From: Polycyclovorans sp.
GTDB taxonomy: Bacteria > Pseudomonadota > Gammaproteobacteria > Nevskiales > Nevskiaceae
Direction of reading: 5' to 3'
Assembly (NCBI GenBank): GCA_002706265.1
Contig: PAKU01000033.1
Span: forward strand, 124,001-188,000
DNA: 64,000 nt
The translations under genes were made by a program, and so were the position numbers. The notes under the pieces were generated by a model that searched no databases, was not told the DNA's origin, and saw only the letters and a list, made by a program, of their open reading frames with translations. Shown here piece after piece: positions 51,837 to 61,105 of this stretch; the first letter of the stretch is position 1; the number at the start of each line of letters is the position of its first letter.

Positions 51837-52615
51837 GGGATCATGTACTGCTCCAGATGTGGGGGCCGTTTCGGGAGTCGCTCATCAAAGGGCATTTGTT
51901 CTATACCGAACAGGCACAAAAACGTTTGCTTTCGCAGTTCGAGGATATGGAAGCCGAGGCTGACCGTGCCGCTGAGGAATGGCTGGAGAAAAGTGGCCCG
52001 CGCTTTGACCCGGATAGACACGATCCCGGCGACTTCTACGAAGCTGCCAATGATGCAGGGATTGAGTTCTACGAACTCTTGAGTGACATGCGCGACCAAA
52101 CACGATTGAGCGTTATTGCCGGGATGTTTCACGAATGGGACAAGCAATTGCGCGATTGGCTGGTGCGAGAAATTCAGCATTGGCACCGTGGCGATAACGT
52201 GAACATGCAAGTCTGGTCAGTCAATTTCGTGCAAATAGTTGATTTACTGGAAAGCTTTGGCTGGGCTCTGCGCAGCAAAAATTATTTCCCTGCACTTGAT
52301 GCATGTCGCTTGGTGGTCAACGTCCACAAGCATGGCGACGGGAAATCCCTGGATGACCTGAAGAAAGCTTGCCCAGAATACCTTGAAGACCCTCTTACAG
52401 GTTTGGGGGAAGGTCTTTCCAGCCTCCAACTCCGGGACCACACGAATCTCAAGGTGAGCGATGATCAAATTCAGAAATTCTCAACAGCCATTATGAATTT
52501 CTGGCGTGATGTTCCAGAGAATGTTTTTTCCAGCCAGGTGACTGACGTTCCTCTCTGGTTTGAGAACGCCATGAAAAAAGATCAAGGCAACTCGCGACAG
52601 GCGAGCAAAAGATGA
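51833..52615 (+). CDS. HEPN-like protein of the defence operon
   Basis: A 260-residue all-helical protein. The segment CRLVVNVHKHGDG has Arg159, Asn163 and His165/His167, which fits the R-x4-6-H catalytic pattern of HEPN ribonucleases. The preceding YFPALDACR helix fits the same fold. The first half is acidic and helical (SQFEDMEAEADRAAEEWLEKS). HEPN proteins are often toxic RNases or nucleotidyltransferase partners in defence systems. Assignment is from motif only. The gene overlaps the methyltransferase and the helicase by 4 nt each. Confidence 0.5.
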   Translation: MRDHVLLQMWGPFRESLIKGHLFYTEQAQKRLLSQFEDMEAEADRAAEEWLEKSGPRFDPDRHDPGDFYEAANDAGIEFYELLSDMRDQTRLSVIAGMFHEWDKQLRDWLVREIQHWHRGDNVNMQVWSVNFVQIVDLLESFGWALRSKNYFPALDACRLVVNVHKHGDGKSLDDLKKACPEYLEDPLTGLGEGLSSLQLRDHTNLKVSDDQIQKFSTAIMNFWRDVPENVFSSQVTDVPLWFENAMKKDQGNSRQASKR

Positions 52616-54669
52616 GCAACCGAATCGATCAATCCGTCCCTTCTGTTTTCGTTACCTACGCCCGAAACGGCGCATCGACAAAGGCCAATACGCTTGGGAT
52701 GCGGCCCATGCAGGAGCGGGCCTATGAGAAGCGGGGCGAGCAGTACCTACTCATCAAGTCGCCGCCGGCATCGGGCAAGAGCCGTGCGCTGATGTTCGTG
52801 GCGCTCGACAAGCTCACAAACCAGGGTATCAAGCAGGCCATCATCGTCGTGCCCGAGAAGTCCATCGGTGCCAGTTTCAATGACGAACCGCTGTCGAAGT
52901 ACGGCTTCTGGTCCGACTGGCATGTTGAACCCAAGTGGAACCTGTGCAACGCGCCAGGCAACGACAACGGCGGGAAGGTCAAGTCGCTGGGCGCGTTCCT
53001 TGAAGGCGACGACAAGGTGCTGGTCTGCACCCACGCGACCTTCCGCTTCGCGGTCGATGCCTACGGTGTCGAAGCATTCGACGACCGTCTGATTGCAGTC
53101 GACGAGTTCCACCACGTTTCGGCCAACCCCGACAACAAGCTTGGCTTGCACCTCGGGCAGTTCTTCGCGCGGGGCAAGACGCACATCGTCGCCATGACCG
53201 GCTCCTACTTCCGTAGCGACGCCGAGGCCGTGCTGGCCCCGCAGGACGAGTCGAAGTTCGATACCGTCACCTACACCTACTACGAGCAGCTCAACGGCTA
53301 CGAGTACCTCAAGCAACTCGACATCGGCTACTTCTTCTACAGCGGGCCTTACGTAGATGACATCCTCAATGTCCTCGACCCTGCCGAGAAGACCATCATC
53401 CACATCCCGAATGTCAATTCGCGCGAGAGCACGAAGGACAAGATGCGCGAGGTGGAACACATCATCGAGGCGCTGGGGGAGTGGCAGGGCATCGACGCCG
53501 CCACCGGCTTCCAGCTCGTCAAGCGCCCCGATGGCCGCGTGCTGCGGATCGCCGATCTCGTCGATGACGATGCCACCAAGCGTGACCGCGTATCCGCCGC
53601 GCTCAAAGACCCGGCGCAGAAGAACAACCGCGACCATGTGGACATCATCATCGCGCTGGGCATGGCGAAGGAGGGCTTTGACTGGATTTGGTGCGAACAT
53701 GCGCTGACCGTGGGCTACCGCGCCAGCCTGACCGAGATCGTGCAGATCATTGGGCGTGCAACTCGCGATGCGCCGGGCAAGACCCGCGCAAGGTTCACCA
53801 ACCTGATCGCCGAGCCGGATGCGGCCGAGGAAGCTGTCACCGAGGCCGTCAACGATACGTTGAAGGCCATCGCGGCCAGCCTGCTGATGGAGCAGGTATT
53901 GGCACCGCGCTTTGAGTTCAAGCCTAAAAACTCGGAGAGCGGCCCAACGCCAGGATTCGACTACGGCGAGGCTGGCTATGATTCGGAACGTTGTAACGTC
54001 GGCATCAACAACCAGACTGGCGCCTGCCAGATCGAGATCAAAGGTCTTGCTGAACCCAAGAGCAAAGAGGCGGCACGAATCTGTCAGGAAGACCTGAACG
54101 AAGTAGTTGCGGCGTTCGTGCAAGACAAGCGCACCATCGAGCGCGGCTTGTTTGATGAGGAGCTGGTGCCTGAGGAACTCACTCAGGTTCGTATGGGCAA
54201 GATCATCAAGGATAAGTATCCCGAGCTCGACACTGAAGATCAGGAGGCGGTGCGCCAGCATGCCGTAGCTGCCCTTAACCTAACCCAGCAGGCAAAGCGG
54301 ATCGTCACAGAAGCTGCTGATGAGGGTGCCCCCAACACTGCACTGATCACGGGCGTTCGTCGCTTTGCAATGGACGTGCGCGAGTTGGACATTGATCTCA
54401 TCGACCGTATCAACCCCTTTGGTGAGGCTTACGCAATCCTTGCCAAGACAATGAGCGAAGACAGCCTGAAACAGGTTGCCGCTGCCATCTCGGCAAAGCG
54501 CACAAGCCTGACCCCAGAAGAAGCGAGGGAAATGGCCGTTCGTGCTGTTCAGTTCAAGAAGGAGCGCGGCCGCATTCCGGCGCTCGACTCCCAAGATGCC
54601 TGGGAGAGACGGATGGCCGAGGGTGCGGCCGCCTTCATGCGCTTCAGGGCTGAAGGACGCTATGAGTAG
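52612..54669 (+). CDS. superfamily 2 DEAD/DEAH-type helicase of the defence operon
   Basis: The 685-residue protein has Walker A PPASGKS (residues 51-57), motif II DEFHH (164-168), motif III MTGSYFRSD-like and motif VI QIIGRATRD (378-386). The C-terminal third is helical with no nuclease signature. It resembles the motor subunits of multi-gene restriction systems. ATP-driven translocation on DNA, coupled to the methyltransferase and GIY-YIG partner, is the likely role. GC falls in the last third, as in the neighbouring gene. Confidence 0.85.
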   Translation: MSNRIDQSVPSVFVTYARNGASTKANTLGMRPMQERAYEKRGEQYLLIKSPPASGKSRALMFVALDKLTNQGIKQAIIVVPEKSIGASFNDEPLSKYGFWSDWHVEPKWNLCNAPGNDNGGKVKSLGAFLEGDDKVLVCTHATFRFAVDAYGVEAFDDRLIAVDEFHHVSANPDNKLGLHLGQFFARGKTHIVAMTGSYFRSDAEAVLAPQDESKFDTVTYTYYEQLNGYEYLKQLDIGYFFYSGPYVDDILNVLDPAEKTIIHIPNVNSRESTKDKMREVEHIIEALGEWQGIDAATGFQLVKRPDGRVLRIADLVDDDATKRDRVSAALKDPAQKNNRDHVDIIIALGMAKEGFDWIWCEHALTVGYRASLTEIVQIIGRATRDAPGKTRARFTNLIAEPDAAEEAVTEAVNDTLKAIAASLLMEQVLAPRFEFKPKNSESGPTPGFDYGEAGYDSERCNVGINNQTGACQIEIKGLAEPKSKEAARICQEDLNEVVAAFVQDKRTIERGLFDEELVPEELTQVRMGKIIKDKYPELDTEDQEAVRQHAVAALNLTQQAKRIVTEAADEGAPNTALITGVRRFAMDVRELDIDLIDRINPFGEAYAILAKTMSEDSLKQVAAAISAKRTSLTPEEAREMAVRAVQFKKERGRIPALDSQDAWERRMAEGAAAFMRFRAEGRYE

Positions 54670-55846
54670 CTCTGATCTTGACGCACTTGCAGCTGACCTC
54701 TCCGAATTTGCCCCGCCTGAGAAGAAGGGCGGACGTCCGGCCAGTGAAGAGCGCGTTGTTGCGGGCTTTGAAGAGATTCAGCGTTTTACGGAAAAGCACG
54801 GGCGAGCGCCTCAACATGGCGAGGGCGGCGATATTTTTGAGCGACTTTATGCCGTTCGCTTGGACCGTTTGCGCATGCTTCCAGAATGCCGCACTCTGCT
54901 TAAGACGTTGGACCATCAAGGCTTGCTTGCCGGAGAGCCAGTCGTATCGGCGTCAGACATTGCAGTAATCGGTGCCGACCAACTGGCCGCCGAGCTGGCA
55001 GAGCTTGGCGAGGCTACGGACATCACCGTATTGCGCCACGTTAGGACGAGCGCCGAGAAACGTGCCGCCGAGGAAGTTGCGGATCGCAAGCCTTGCGAAG
55101 ATTTCGAAGTGTTCCGCCCTCTGTTCGAACGCGTGCAGGCCGACATCAGGACAGGCATTCGACAGTCTCAGCCTATCGAGGCGGGCCGCAGAGCAATTGA
55201 AGCCGGTGACTTCTTCGTCCTTGATGGCCTCACACTTTATGTGGCCGAGGTTGGTGAGCCACTGAAGACCACGGCAGGTGAGGTAGATCGCCGCCTGCGC
55301 TTGATCTTTTCAAACGGAACTGAGAGTAATCTACTGCTGCGCTCCCTCCAGCGAGCGTTCTACAACGACTCCGCCGCTCGGCGACTGGCCTCACCAGAGA
55401 GCGGGCAAATGTCTTTTGGAGGAGAGCTTGAGGCCGATGATGTCGAGAGCGGCACCATCTACGTCCTGCGCTCGCTTTCTGACCATCCCTATGTCTCCCA
55501 GCATCGCAGCCTTATCCACAAGGTCGGTGTGACTGGCGGAAGGGTGGAGGCTCGTATCGCTAATGCTGAATACGATTCCACCTACTTACTGGCGAAGGTC
55601 GAAGTGGTTGCGACCTACAAGCTCGCAGGCATCAACCGATCCCGGATGGAAAGCCTTTTTCACAAGCTTTTCGCCTCAGCCCGATTGGACATTACGATCA
55701 ATGACCGTTTCGGTCGCCCCGTGCAGCCTGAGGAGTGGTTTTTGGTTCCGCTGTTCGTCATTGACGAGGCCGTAGCGCGCATCAAGGACGGCAGTATCAC
55801 CGGCTACACCTACGATCCAAGCGCCGCGAAGCTGGTGGAGGGATAG
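54662..55846 (+). CDS. GIY-YIG nuclease-family protein (T5orf172-like)
   Basis: The protein is 394 residues from the ATG at 54662, overlapping the helicase by 8 nt. The C-terminal domain has GTIYVLRS at residues 264-271 and IHKVGVTGGRVEARIANA about 23 residues later, the spaced halves of a GIY-YIG core of the T5orf172 type. Glu at MESLFHKLF supplies the metal-binding residue. The N-terminal half is helical and could contact the helicase. It is the only recognisable nuclease of the operon, and so its probable DNA-cutting subunit. Confidence 0.82.
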   Translation: MSSSDLDALAADLSEFAPPEKKGGRPASEERVVAGFEEIQRFTEKHGRAPQHGEGGDIFERLYAVRLDRLRMLPECRTLLKTLDHQGLLAGEPVVSASDIAVIGADQLAAELAELGEATDITVLRHVRTSAEKRAAEEVADRKPCEDFEVFRPLFERVQADIRTGIRQSQPIEAGRRAIEAGDFFVLDGLTLYVAEVGEPLKTTAGEVDRRLRLIFSNGTESNLLLRSLQRAFYNDSAARRLASPESGQMSFGGELEADDVESGTIYVLRSLSDHPYVSQHRSLIHKVGVTGGRVEARIANAEYDSTYLLAKVEVVATYKLAGINRSRMESLFHKLFASARLDITINDRFGRPVQPEEWFLVPLFVIDEAVARIKDGSITGYTYDPSAAKLVEG

Positions 55847-56132
55847 GACAAGTCAAAATGTGTGAATAGCCCATGCTGCCAGCCACAACGAACGCTAGCG
55901 GATACAAGATCACGAAGCAGCATCTGGGCACTAGGCAGAGCTTTTTCATCGCCCTGAACGTGGGGCCGATTGACTGCAGATTGCTGCAAGTTCGTCCAGC
56001 TTGGTCATGGAGAACGGCTAGCGTCAGCGACCTGCTCGTCGCGTGGTCCTGAGAGAAAAGATCTAAGGCATAGAGCAGGCGCTTCTAGACGGCTGAAATA
56101 GATAGCTGGCGCCAACCGAGAGGCAGAGGTGT
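55847..56132. other. gap between the operon and the ABC ATPase gene
   Basis: The overlap chain ends here. A 59-codon open frame at 55873-56052 has no ribosome site and no motif. No clear terminator was seen. The gap may hold a promoter for the ATPase gene. Confidence 0.4.
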
Positions 56133-58739
56133 ATGAATACGGAAGCAGAGGTGCTCGCCGACATCCTTGTATGGTCTGCTGATAGTCCTGGCTGGCAGCG
56201 CGACGCACTGCGCCGACTTTCAACGCAAGCGGTTTTGGAGCCGGCCGAGATCGACGAGCTGGCTTCGATCTGCAAGGGGGACAACGCAGCAGTGCCGCTG
56301 GAAGCGGGACACCTTCTCGGTCCGAATCGCGATCAGGGGGAGGTCTATCTACGCCAGGTGCATGGAGTCCGGCATATCAACGCCTTGGCGCCCGACCAGC
56401 GGCTGACACTCCAGCGTGCTGGTTTGACCATTATTTATGGCGATAACGGATCGGGGAAATCCGGCTACGCGCGGATTCTCAAGAAGGTTTGTCGCGCCCG
56501 TATGCCTGGCCGAGCCGAGGAAATCTCCCCCGACATCTACGACCCAGCGCCAGGTACGCCGAGCGCCACGATTGAATACACGATCAGCGGTCAGAACCGC
56601 ACTTGCGCTTGGCAGCTTGGTCAGGCTGCCGACGCAGCGCTTACAGGCATTAGCGTGTTCGATTCCCGTACCGCGAACGTCCACGTGGACGATACGAATG
56701 ACGTGGCTTACACGCCGTTTCCGCTCAAGCTACTGGGTGCACTGGCGCAGCTCTGCAAGTCGGTCAGGGACAAACTGGCAGCCGAGATTGCGCAGATAAG
56801 GGCGCAAACGCCAGAAGCTATTAAGACGCCGGCATGCAACAGGGACACAGCGGTCGGCAAGCTCATGGCCCGGCTCTCCGCGAACACTGCGCCGGCGACG
56901 GTCGAAGCACTGGCCGCGCTCACGCAAGCAGAGCAAGACCGGTTGGCGCAGCTCACGGCGGACCTGGCTGGTGATCCGGCTCGCGCGGCGCGCCAGCTTG
57001 TGGCGTTGAAGACCAAGGTTGATGGGTGCGTTGCGCGCCTGGATCGGCTATTGACTTCAATCAGCGACGATACAGCCAATAACCTGCGCCGCCTTGCCGT
57101 TGATAGTGACGCCGCACGCCGGGCGGCAGAAGCTGCTTCCAGTGCGCTTTTCCGCGACGAACCGTTGCCGCAGATCGGGTCGGAGGTTTGGCAGGCGCTA
57201 TGGGCCAGTGCCCGAGCATTTTCTGACGCGGAAGCCTATCCCGAACGGCGATTCCCCGTCACAGAGTCCGGCAGCGTATGCGTGCTTTGCCAGCAGCAAT
57301 TGACCCCCGTCGCAGCTGATCGTCTCAATCGCTTCGAGGCTTTTGTGCGCGACGACAGCCAGCAACGTGCAGAAGCTGCACGCCTCGCATACGACCGGGC
57401 ACTAGCAACGTTCAAAGGCGAGGCTATTTCGTTGGCCGAGCTGGCGAGCATTGTGGCAACCGTCCGCGACGAGCTGCGCCAAGATGGCTTGGCGCGGGAG
57501 ATCAGACGCGCGGTCCTGCTCGCCCTGTGGCGTCATCGCCAGATCATGCGACGCCACGTGAATCCAAGCGCCGCCATCGATGTGCCCGTTGCGGAATTTC
57601 CGCGTCAGGCGCTCGTCGATCAAGCAGCGGACGTTGAGACTCGGGGAAATGCCGTTGCTGCGGAGGCAGGCTCTACAGCTCGCGCCGCTTTGCTCGCCGA
57701 AAAAGCTGAGCTAGCGGATCGGCAATGGCTTGGCGGCATCAAAGCCGATGTTCTGGCCGAAATCGAACGCCTGGAAAACATCGCACGGCTTGGGGCGGCG
57801 CAGCGGGACACTGCTACCAACCGCGTCACCAACAAGAGCACCGAGGTTGCTCAAGCCTTAGTCACGGACGCGTTACGCGCCCAGTTTGCTCGAGAGGTGG
57901 CAAGCTTCGAGATTGCTGGGCTCGCTGTGGAACTTCGGCAGCAAAACAGCATTCAGGGCGTCCCTCGCTTCAAGGTTGCACTTGCGCGGAAGCCCTCGGT
58001 TGCGGTGGGGCAGGTTTTGAGCGAGGGCGAGCATCGCTGCGTTGCCTTGGCCGCATTCTTGGCCGAACTCGCCACCACCGAAAACAAGTCTGGCATCGTC
58101 TTTGATGATCCCGTTTCCTCGCTCGACCACATTCACCGGGAGGCTGTGGCCAAGCGCCTGGTAGCTGAGGCCGTGAATCGTCAGGTCGTCGTCTTCACGC
58201 ACGATCTAGCGTTCCTCTTCGAGTTGAATCGCGCGGCGGCTGATGCTCAGCCTAAGCCGCAGGTGGGGATTAGCTCGATCAGCCGAGGTGCTGACAAGGC
58301 AGGCTTCTGCCGCAGAGAGCCACCATTCAAAGCGCGTCGGGTCAGTGACGTCACCACAAGTCTGAGCAATCAGCTTGCCGGTGAACGCTACCACTTCGAG
58401 CAAGGCAATCAAGACGAGTGGCGAAAGTCCGTCAAATCCATCGCCGCAACGTTGCGCGATACGTGGGAGGTGGCGGTTGAAGAAGTTGTTGGGCACGTCA
58501 TTCGGCGCCTGTCCAATGAAGTTAAGACGCGTGGCCTGGTCAAGCTGACCGCAATCACGGTTGCTGACTGCGAGTCCATGAGGAATGGTTTTGGTCGGTG
58601 TTCGGAGCTACTGCATAGCTCCGCCGCTGCTTTGAACCGCTCCCTGCCAGAGCCAGACGTCCTGAAGGGCGAGATTGATGCCTTGGAAACCTGGGCGGCC
58701 AGCGTTCGGCAGCGTCAGGACTCAGTGGCCGCTCCTTGA
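56133..58739 (+). CDS. ABC-type ATPase with zinc-hook-like motif (AAA_13/RloC-like)
   Basis: The 868-residue protein has Walker A GDNGSGKS at residues 103-110 and ABC signature LSEGE at 629-633. Walker B and D-loop are in GIVFDDPVSSLDH (about 650-662), and a switch His in VVVFTHDLAF. Between them is a long helical region with CVLCQQQL (Cys383, Cys386), a CxxC apex like the Rad50/RloC zinc hook. The C-terminal 170 residues include LRDTWEVAVEE and CSELLHSSA, and could be an effector. The layout matches RloC-type anticodon nucleases, but the PrrC Arg-Glu-His spacing is not kept. A probable defence cargo gene. Confidence 0.78.
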   Translation: MNTEAEVLADILVWSADSPGWQRDALRRLSTQAVLEPAEIDELASICKGDNAAVPLEAGHLLGPNRDQGEVYLRQVHGVRHINALAPDQRLTLQRAGLTIIYGDNGSGKSGYARILKKVCRARMPGRAEEISPDIYDPAPGTPSATIEYTISGQNRTCAWQLGQAADAALTGISVFDSRTANVHVDDTNDVAYTPFPLKLLGALAQLCKSVRDKLAAEIAQIRAQTPEAIKTPACNRDTAVGKLMARLSANTAPATVEALAALTQAEQDRLAQLTADLAGDPARAARQLVALKTKVDGCVARLDRLLTSISDDTANNLRRLAVDSDAARRAAEAASSALFRDEPLPQIGSEVWQALWASARAFSDAEAYPERRFPVTESGSVCVLCQQQLTPVAADRLNRFEAFVRDDSQQRAEAARLAYDRALATFKGEAISLAELASIVATVRDELRQDGLAREIRRAVLLALWRHRQIMRRHVNPSAAIDVPVAEFPRQALVDQAADVETRGNAVAAEAGSTARAALLAEKAELADRQWLGGIKADVLAEIERLENIARLGAAQRDTATNRVTNKSTEVAQALVTDALRAQFAREVASFEIAGLAVELRQQNSIQGVPRFKVALARKPSVAVGQVLSEGEHRCVALAAFLAELATTENKSGIVFDDPVSSLDHIHREAVAKRLVAEAVNRQVVVFTHDLAFLFELNRAAADAQPKPQVGISSISRGADKAGFCRREPPFKARRVSDVTTSLSNQLAGERYHFEQGNQDEWRKSVKSIAATLRDTWEVAVEEVVGHVIRRLSNEVKTRGLVKLTAITVADCESMRNGFGRCSELLHSSAAALNRSLPEPDVLKGEIDALETWAASVRQRQDSVAAP

Positions 58740-59014
58740 GTCTTCAGCGTGATTGTTTACACTGGGGGCGGAGTCGTGACCGTAAACGCGCAATTGTTTA
58801 CAAAATCCGCATTCTGAGTGAGTATCGGTATCAAGGTAAAACTTAAATTTTCGGGTTTTTGTGTTCTTATTGACACTTCAAGGTGCACACAACCGTTTTA
58901 ATATCGTGCAATGAGGTCCTTATTGACGGATTGAAAGGGCACGCAGCGCAATTCGGCCTCGAACCGTGTAAAAAGCGGTTGAGGCATTGATCAGCAACAC
59001 TCAGGGGATAAACC
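58740..59014. other. AT-rich junction between island and chromosome
   Basis: This holds no gene. ATTGTTTAC occurs twice in direct orientation (58752-58760 and 58793-58801), with the inverted word GTAAAC between them at 58781. These may be recombinase-binding words at the right end. TTGACA (58869) and TAATAT (near 58897) are promoter-like, but the spacing is long. No copy of the left-end ACCTAGG segment or of the ssb tail was found here. Confidence 0.4.
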
Positions 59015-60934
59015 ATGTTGAAGCAGTTGAGCGCGACGCGGGGCTTGCCGGCGTCTTTGATTGCGGTGGGGGTGCTTGCACTGTCTGCCTGTTCGTCGAG
59101 CAACGACAGTCGTGTGGTGGGCCCAACGCCGCCTCCGCCCACACCAACCGCGTCGGTGACGCCAAGCCCGTCCGCATCGCCGAGCCCCTCGGTGTCACCA
59201 TCGCCCTCGGTGTCTCCGAGCCCTTCGACTTCGCCCAGCCCTTCAGTGTCGCCGAGTCCATCCGCAAGTCCGACACCGACCTTGGTCCCGATGGTCTACG
59301 GTATCCGGGGCGATGACGAGCTGGTTCGTTTTTCGCCCTCGGCGCCGGGCTCGGTGTTGTCTCTCGGGGCGTTCCCCACGGCAGCGGGCGATGTGATCGT
59401 CGGCCTTGATCGCAGACCTTCCGATAACAAGCTTTATGCGGTGAGCCGACTGGGTGCGGTCTTCACGGCTGAAGTGACAAGTTCTGCCAATCCGAGCCTG
59501 ATGGCCACACTGATTCAGCCAATTATGGGGCCCACGCCGCCACCCATCGGGCGCATCGGTACGGATTTCAATCCCGCCGCCGATGCACTGCGGATCGTTG
59601 CTGACGATGGCACGAACCTTCGTGTCCCTGCAGGCGCGTTGACCAGCCCCGAGTCGGTGCCTCCTGTCAACACGCTCGTGGACGGCAGAATGGGCTACAA
59701 GCAGGGCGTCACCGCCGCTGCGTACTCCAACCCGCACCCCGACTTCGTGCCGCCAATGGGGCAACCGGCAACGCAACTGTTCGTGCTCGATAGCCAAAAC
59801 GATGCGCTGTACCGTCAGGCGGCGAACGAGGGTGAGTTGTCGTTTGTGGCCTCGCTCAACGTCAACATTGACACGGTGAACGGTTACGACATTTATCAGG
59901 GTGGAGCCGCCGCCGCCAACGAACACTTCGTCGTTACAGCGTCGGGCGCCAATACCCGGCTTTATGAACTTGATCCGACGACCGGCATCATGACCTTGTT
60001 GACCACCCTCGAAGGCGTGAGCGAGGCTCGCGGTCTCATCGTGGTCGAGAATGCGGCGCCGACTGGGCCGCTTGCACCGCCGCTGCGGGCCTTTGTGCTC
60101 GACAGTTCAGGCGATGCCGATGTCATCAAGAGCTTCGCCTTCAACCGGCAGCCGTTCGACATCGGGACTCCGGTAACGACATTGACGGTCACCGGTCTGA
60201 TGTCCGGCGAACGTTTGGTGGGGATCGACTCGCGCACGACATCGCGAGACACGAACCGCGTTGACACGATTTATGCGGTCACCACGTTGGATCGAGTGGT
60301 CGCGTTGGTCGAAGTCACGGGTGACGTTTTGGCGGTGTCCGATGCGGCCACGCTTTCGACGCCGCTTGCCGGGACCTCTTTTGCGGTCGATTTCAACCCT
60401 TCAGTCGACCTGCTGCGCATCCTCAGTGACGACGGGCAGAATCTTCGCGTCAATCTTGACGTGGGTCGCGAAATTCAGGGTGAAGCCCGCGCCCGCGGCT
60501 TCGCCTTCGTTGACCGGACCACCCGAGTGGTCTTGCCTGATGAAGGGACTGGACTCATTGCCAAGCTGCCGCCCCAGATTGTTGCAACAGCCTATCGGGC
60601 GGCCCCGGTGAATGGGACCTTCCAGTACGCCATTGATGCCGAGAACAGCAGTCTGGTGCGGGTTGTCGTGCCAAATGACGGCGCGTTGGAGCGGGTGGGG
60701 CCGTTAGGAAGCGGTCTGATTCTGCCGCGAAACACCGTAACGACTGCGCCTGAGCAAAGCTTGGATATCGCGGGGACGAATGACAGTCTCGCGTATGCTG
60801 CATTGCGGCTGAGCGAAGCCAATCGCTCGGCTCTTTACTCAGTCAATCTGGAAACGGGTGCCGTCACACTGATCGGGACGATCGGCGCTGCAGGCTCGGA
60901 GCCCGTTGGATCGATCACGGTTCGATTCGAATAG
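59015..60934 (+). CDS. DUF4394 lipoprotein with Ser-Pro repeat linker
   Basis: The 639-residue lipoprotein has lipobox LSAC (Cys near residue 26). Residues about 47-88 are a Ser-Pro repeat (SPSPSVSPSPSVSPSPST-type). Two DUF4394 domains follow, each with a -GxD-R-S---LYAV- start and a DFNP--D-LRI-SDDG-NLRV end (near residues 186-206 and 457-479). DUF4394 is predicted to be a propeller-like beta domain of unknown role. The flexible linker would hold it off the outer membrane. Composition is chromosomal, so the island ends before it. Confidence 0.85.
   Translation: MLKQLSATRGLPASLIAVGVLALSACSSSNDSRVVGPTPPPPTPTASVTPSPSASPSPSVSPSPSVSPSPSTSPSPSVSPSPSASPTPTLVPMVYGIRGDDELVRFSPSAPGSVLSLGAFPTAAGDVIVGLDRRPSDNKLYAVSRLGAVFTAEVTSSANPSLMATLIQPIMGPTPPPIGRIGTDFNPAADALRIVADDGTNLRVPAGALTSPESVPPVNTLVDGRMGYKQGVTAAAYSNPHPDFVPPMGQPATQLFVLDSQNDALYRQAANEGELSFVASLNVNIDTVNGYDIYQGGAAAANEHFVVTASGANTRLYELDPTTGIMTLLTTLEGVSEARGLIVVENAAPTGPLAPPLRAFVLDSSGDADVIKSFAFNRQPFDIGTPVTTLTVTGLMSGERLVGIDSRTTSRDTNRVDTIYAVTTLDRVVALVEVTGDVLAVSDAATLSTPLAGTSFAVDFNPSVDLLRILSDDGQNLRVNLDVGREIQGEARARGFAFVDRTTRVVLPDEGTGLIAKLPPQIVATAYRAAPVNGTFQYAIDAENSSLVRVVVPNDGALERVGPLGSGLILPRNTVTTAPEQSLDIAGTNDSLAYAALRLSEANRSALYSVNLETGAVTLIGTIGAAGSEPVGSITVRFE
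59155..59275 (+). repeat. short tandem coding repeat (Ser-Pro linker)
   Basis: A 6- to 18-base periodic repeat of tcgccgagcccttcg-like words encodes the SPSP linker of the DUF4394 lipoprotein. Copy number could vary between strains without breaking the frame. Confidence 0.75.
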
Positions 60935-60951
60935 GGTTCGCTGAACCTTGC

Positions 60952-60981
60952 AAAGGCCGGCTTCCATGCCGGCCTTTTTTG
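60952..60981 (+). terminator. Rho-independent terminator after the DUF4394 gene
   Basis: AAAGGCCGGC-TTCCAT-GCCGGCCTTTTTT: a strong GC stem followed by six T, eighteen bases after the stop codon. Confidence 0.92.
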
Positions 60982-61105
60982 TTGGTCCACCGTGCTGAGG
61001 GGGACGGTGCAGAACCGACCCGACAGCATCTAGACGCGCCGACCGAAAGTGCGTCGCGTGCGACGGAGGCCTGTCGGTCTCAGCGCGTGACCATCGTCGA
61101 ATGTC

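Noticed and set aside
49062..55846. Assignment of the cargo to BREX or DISARM
   Set aside because: BrxC/PglZ and the DISARM DrmA-DrmB-DrmC set are absent; only a methyltransferase and a helicase are shared in general terms.
55873..56052. 59-codon open frame between the GIY-YIG and ATPase genes
   Set aside because: No ribosome site and no motif; too short to support alone.
58440..58739. PrrC-type anticodon-nuclease triad in the ABC ATPase C-terminus
   Set aside because: An Arg-x3-Glu pair exists, but the next suitable His is 53 residues from the Arg rather than the 36 seen in PrrC, so the activity was not assigned.
59155..59275. Periodic repeats as a CRISPR array
   Set aside because: They are in-frame Ser-Pro codon repeats without spacers.
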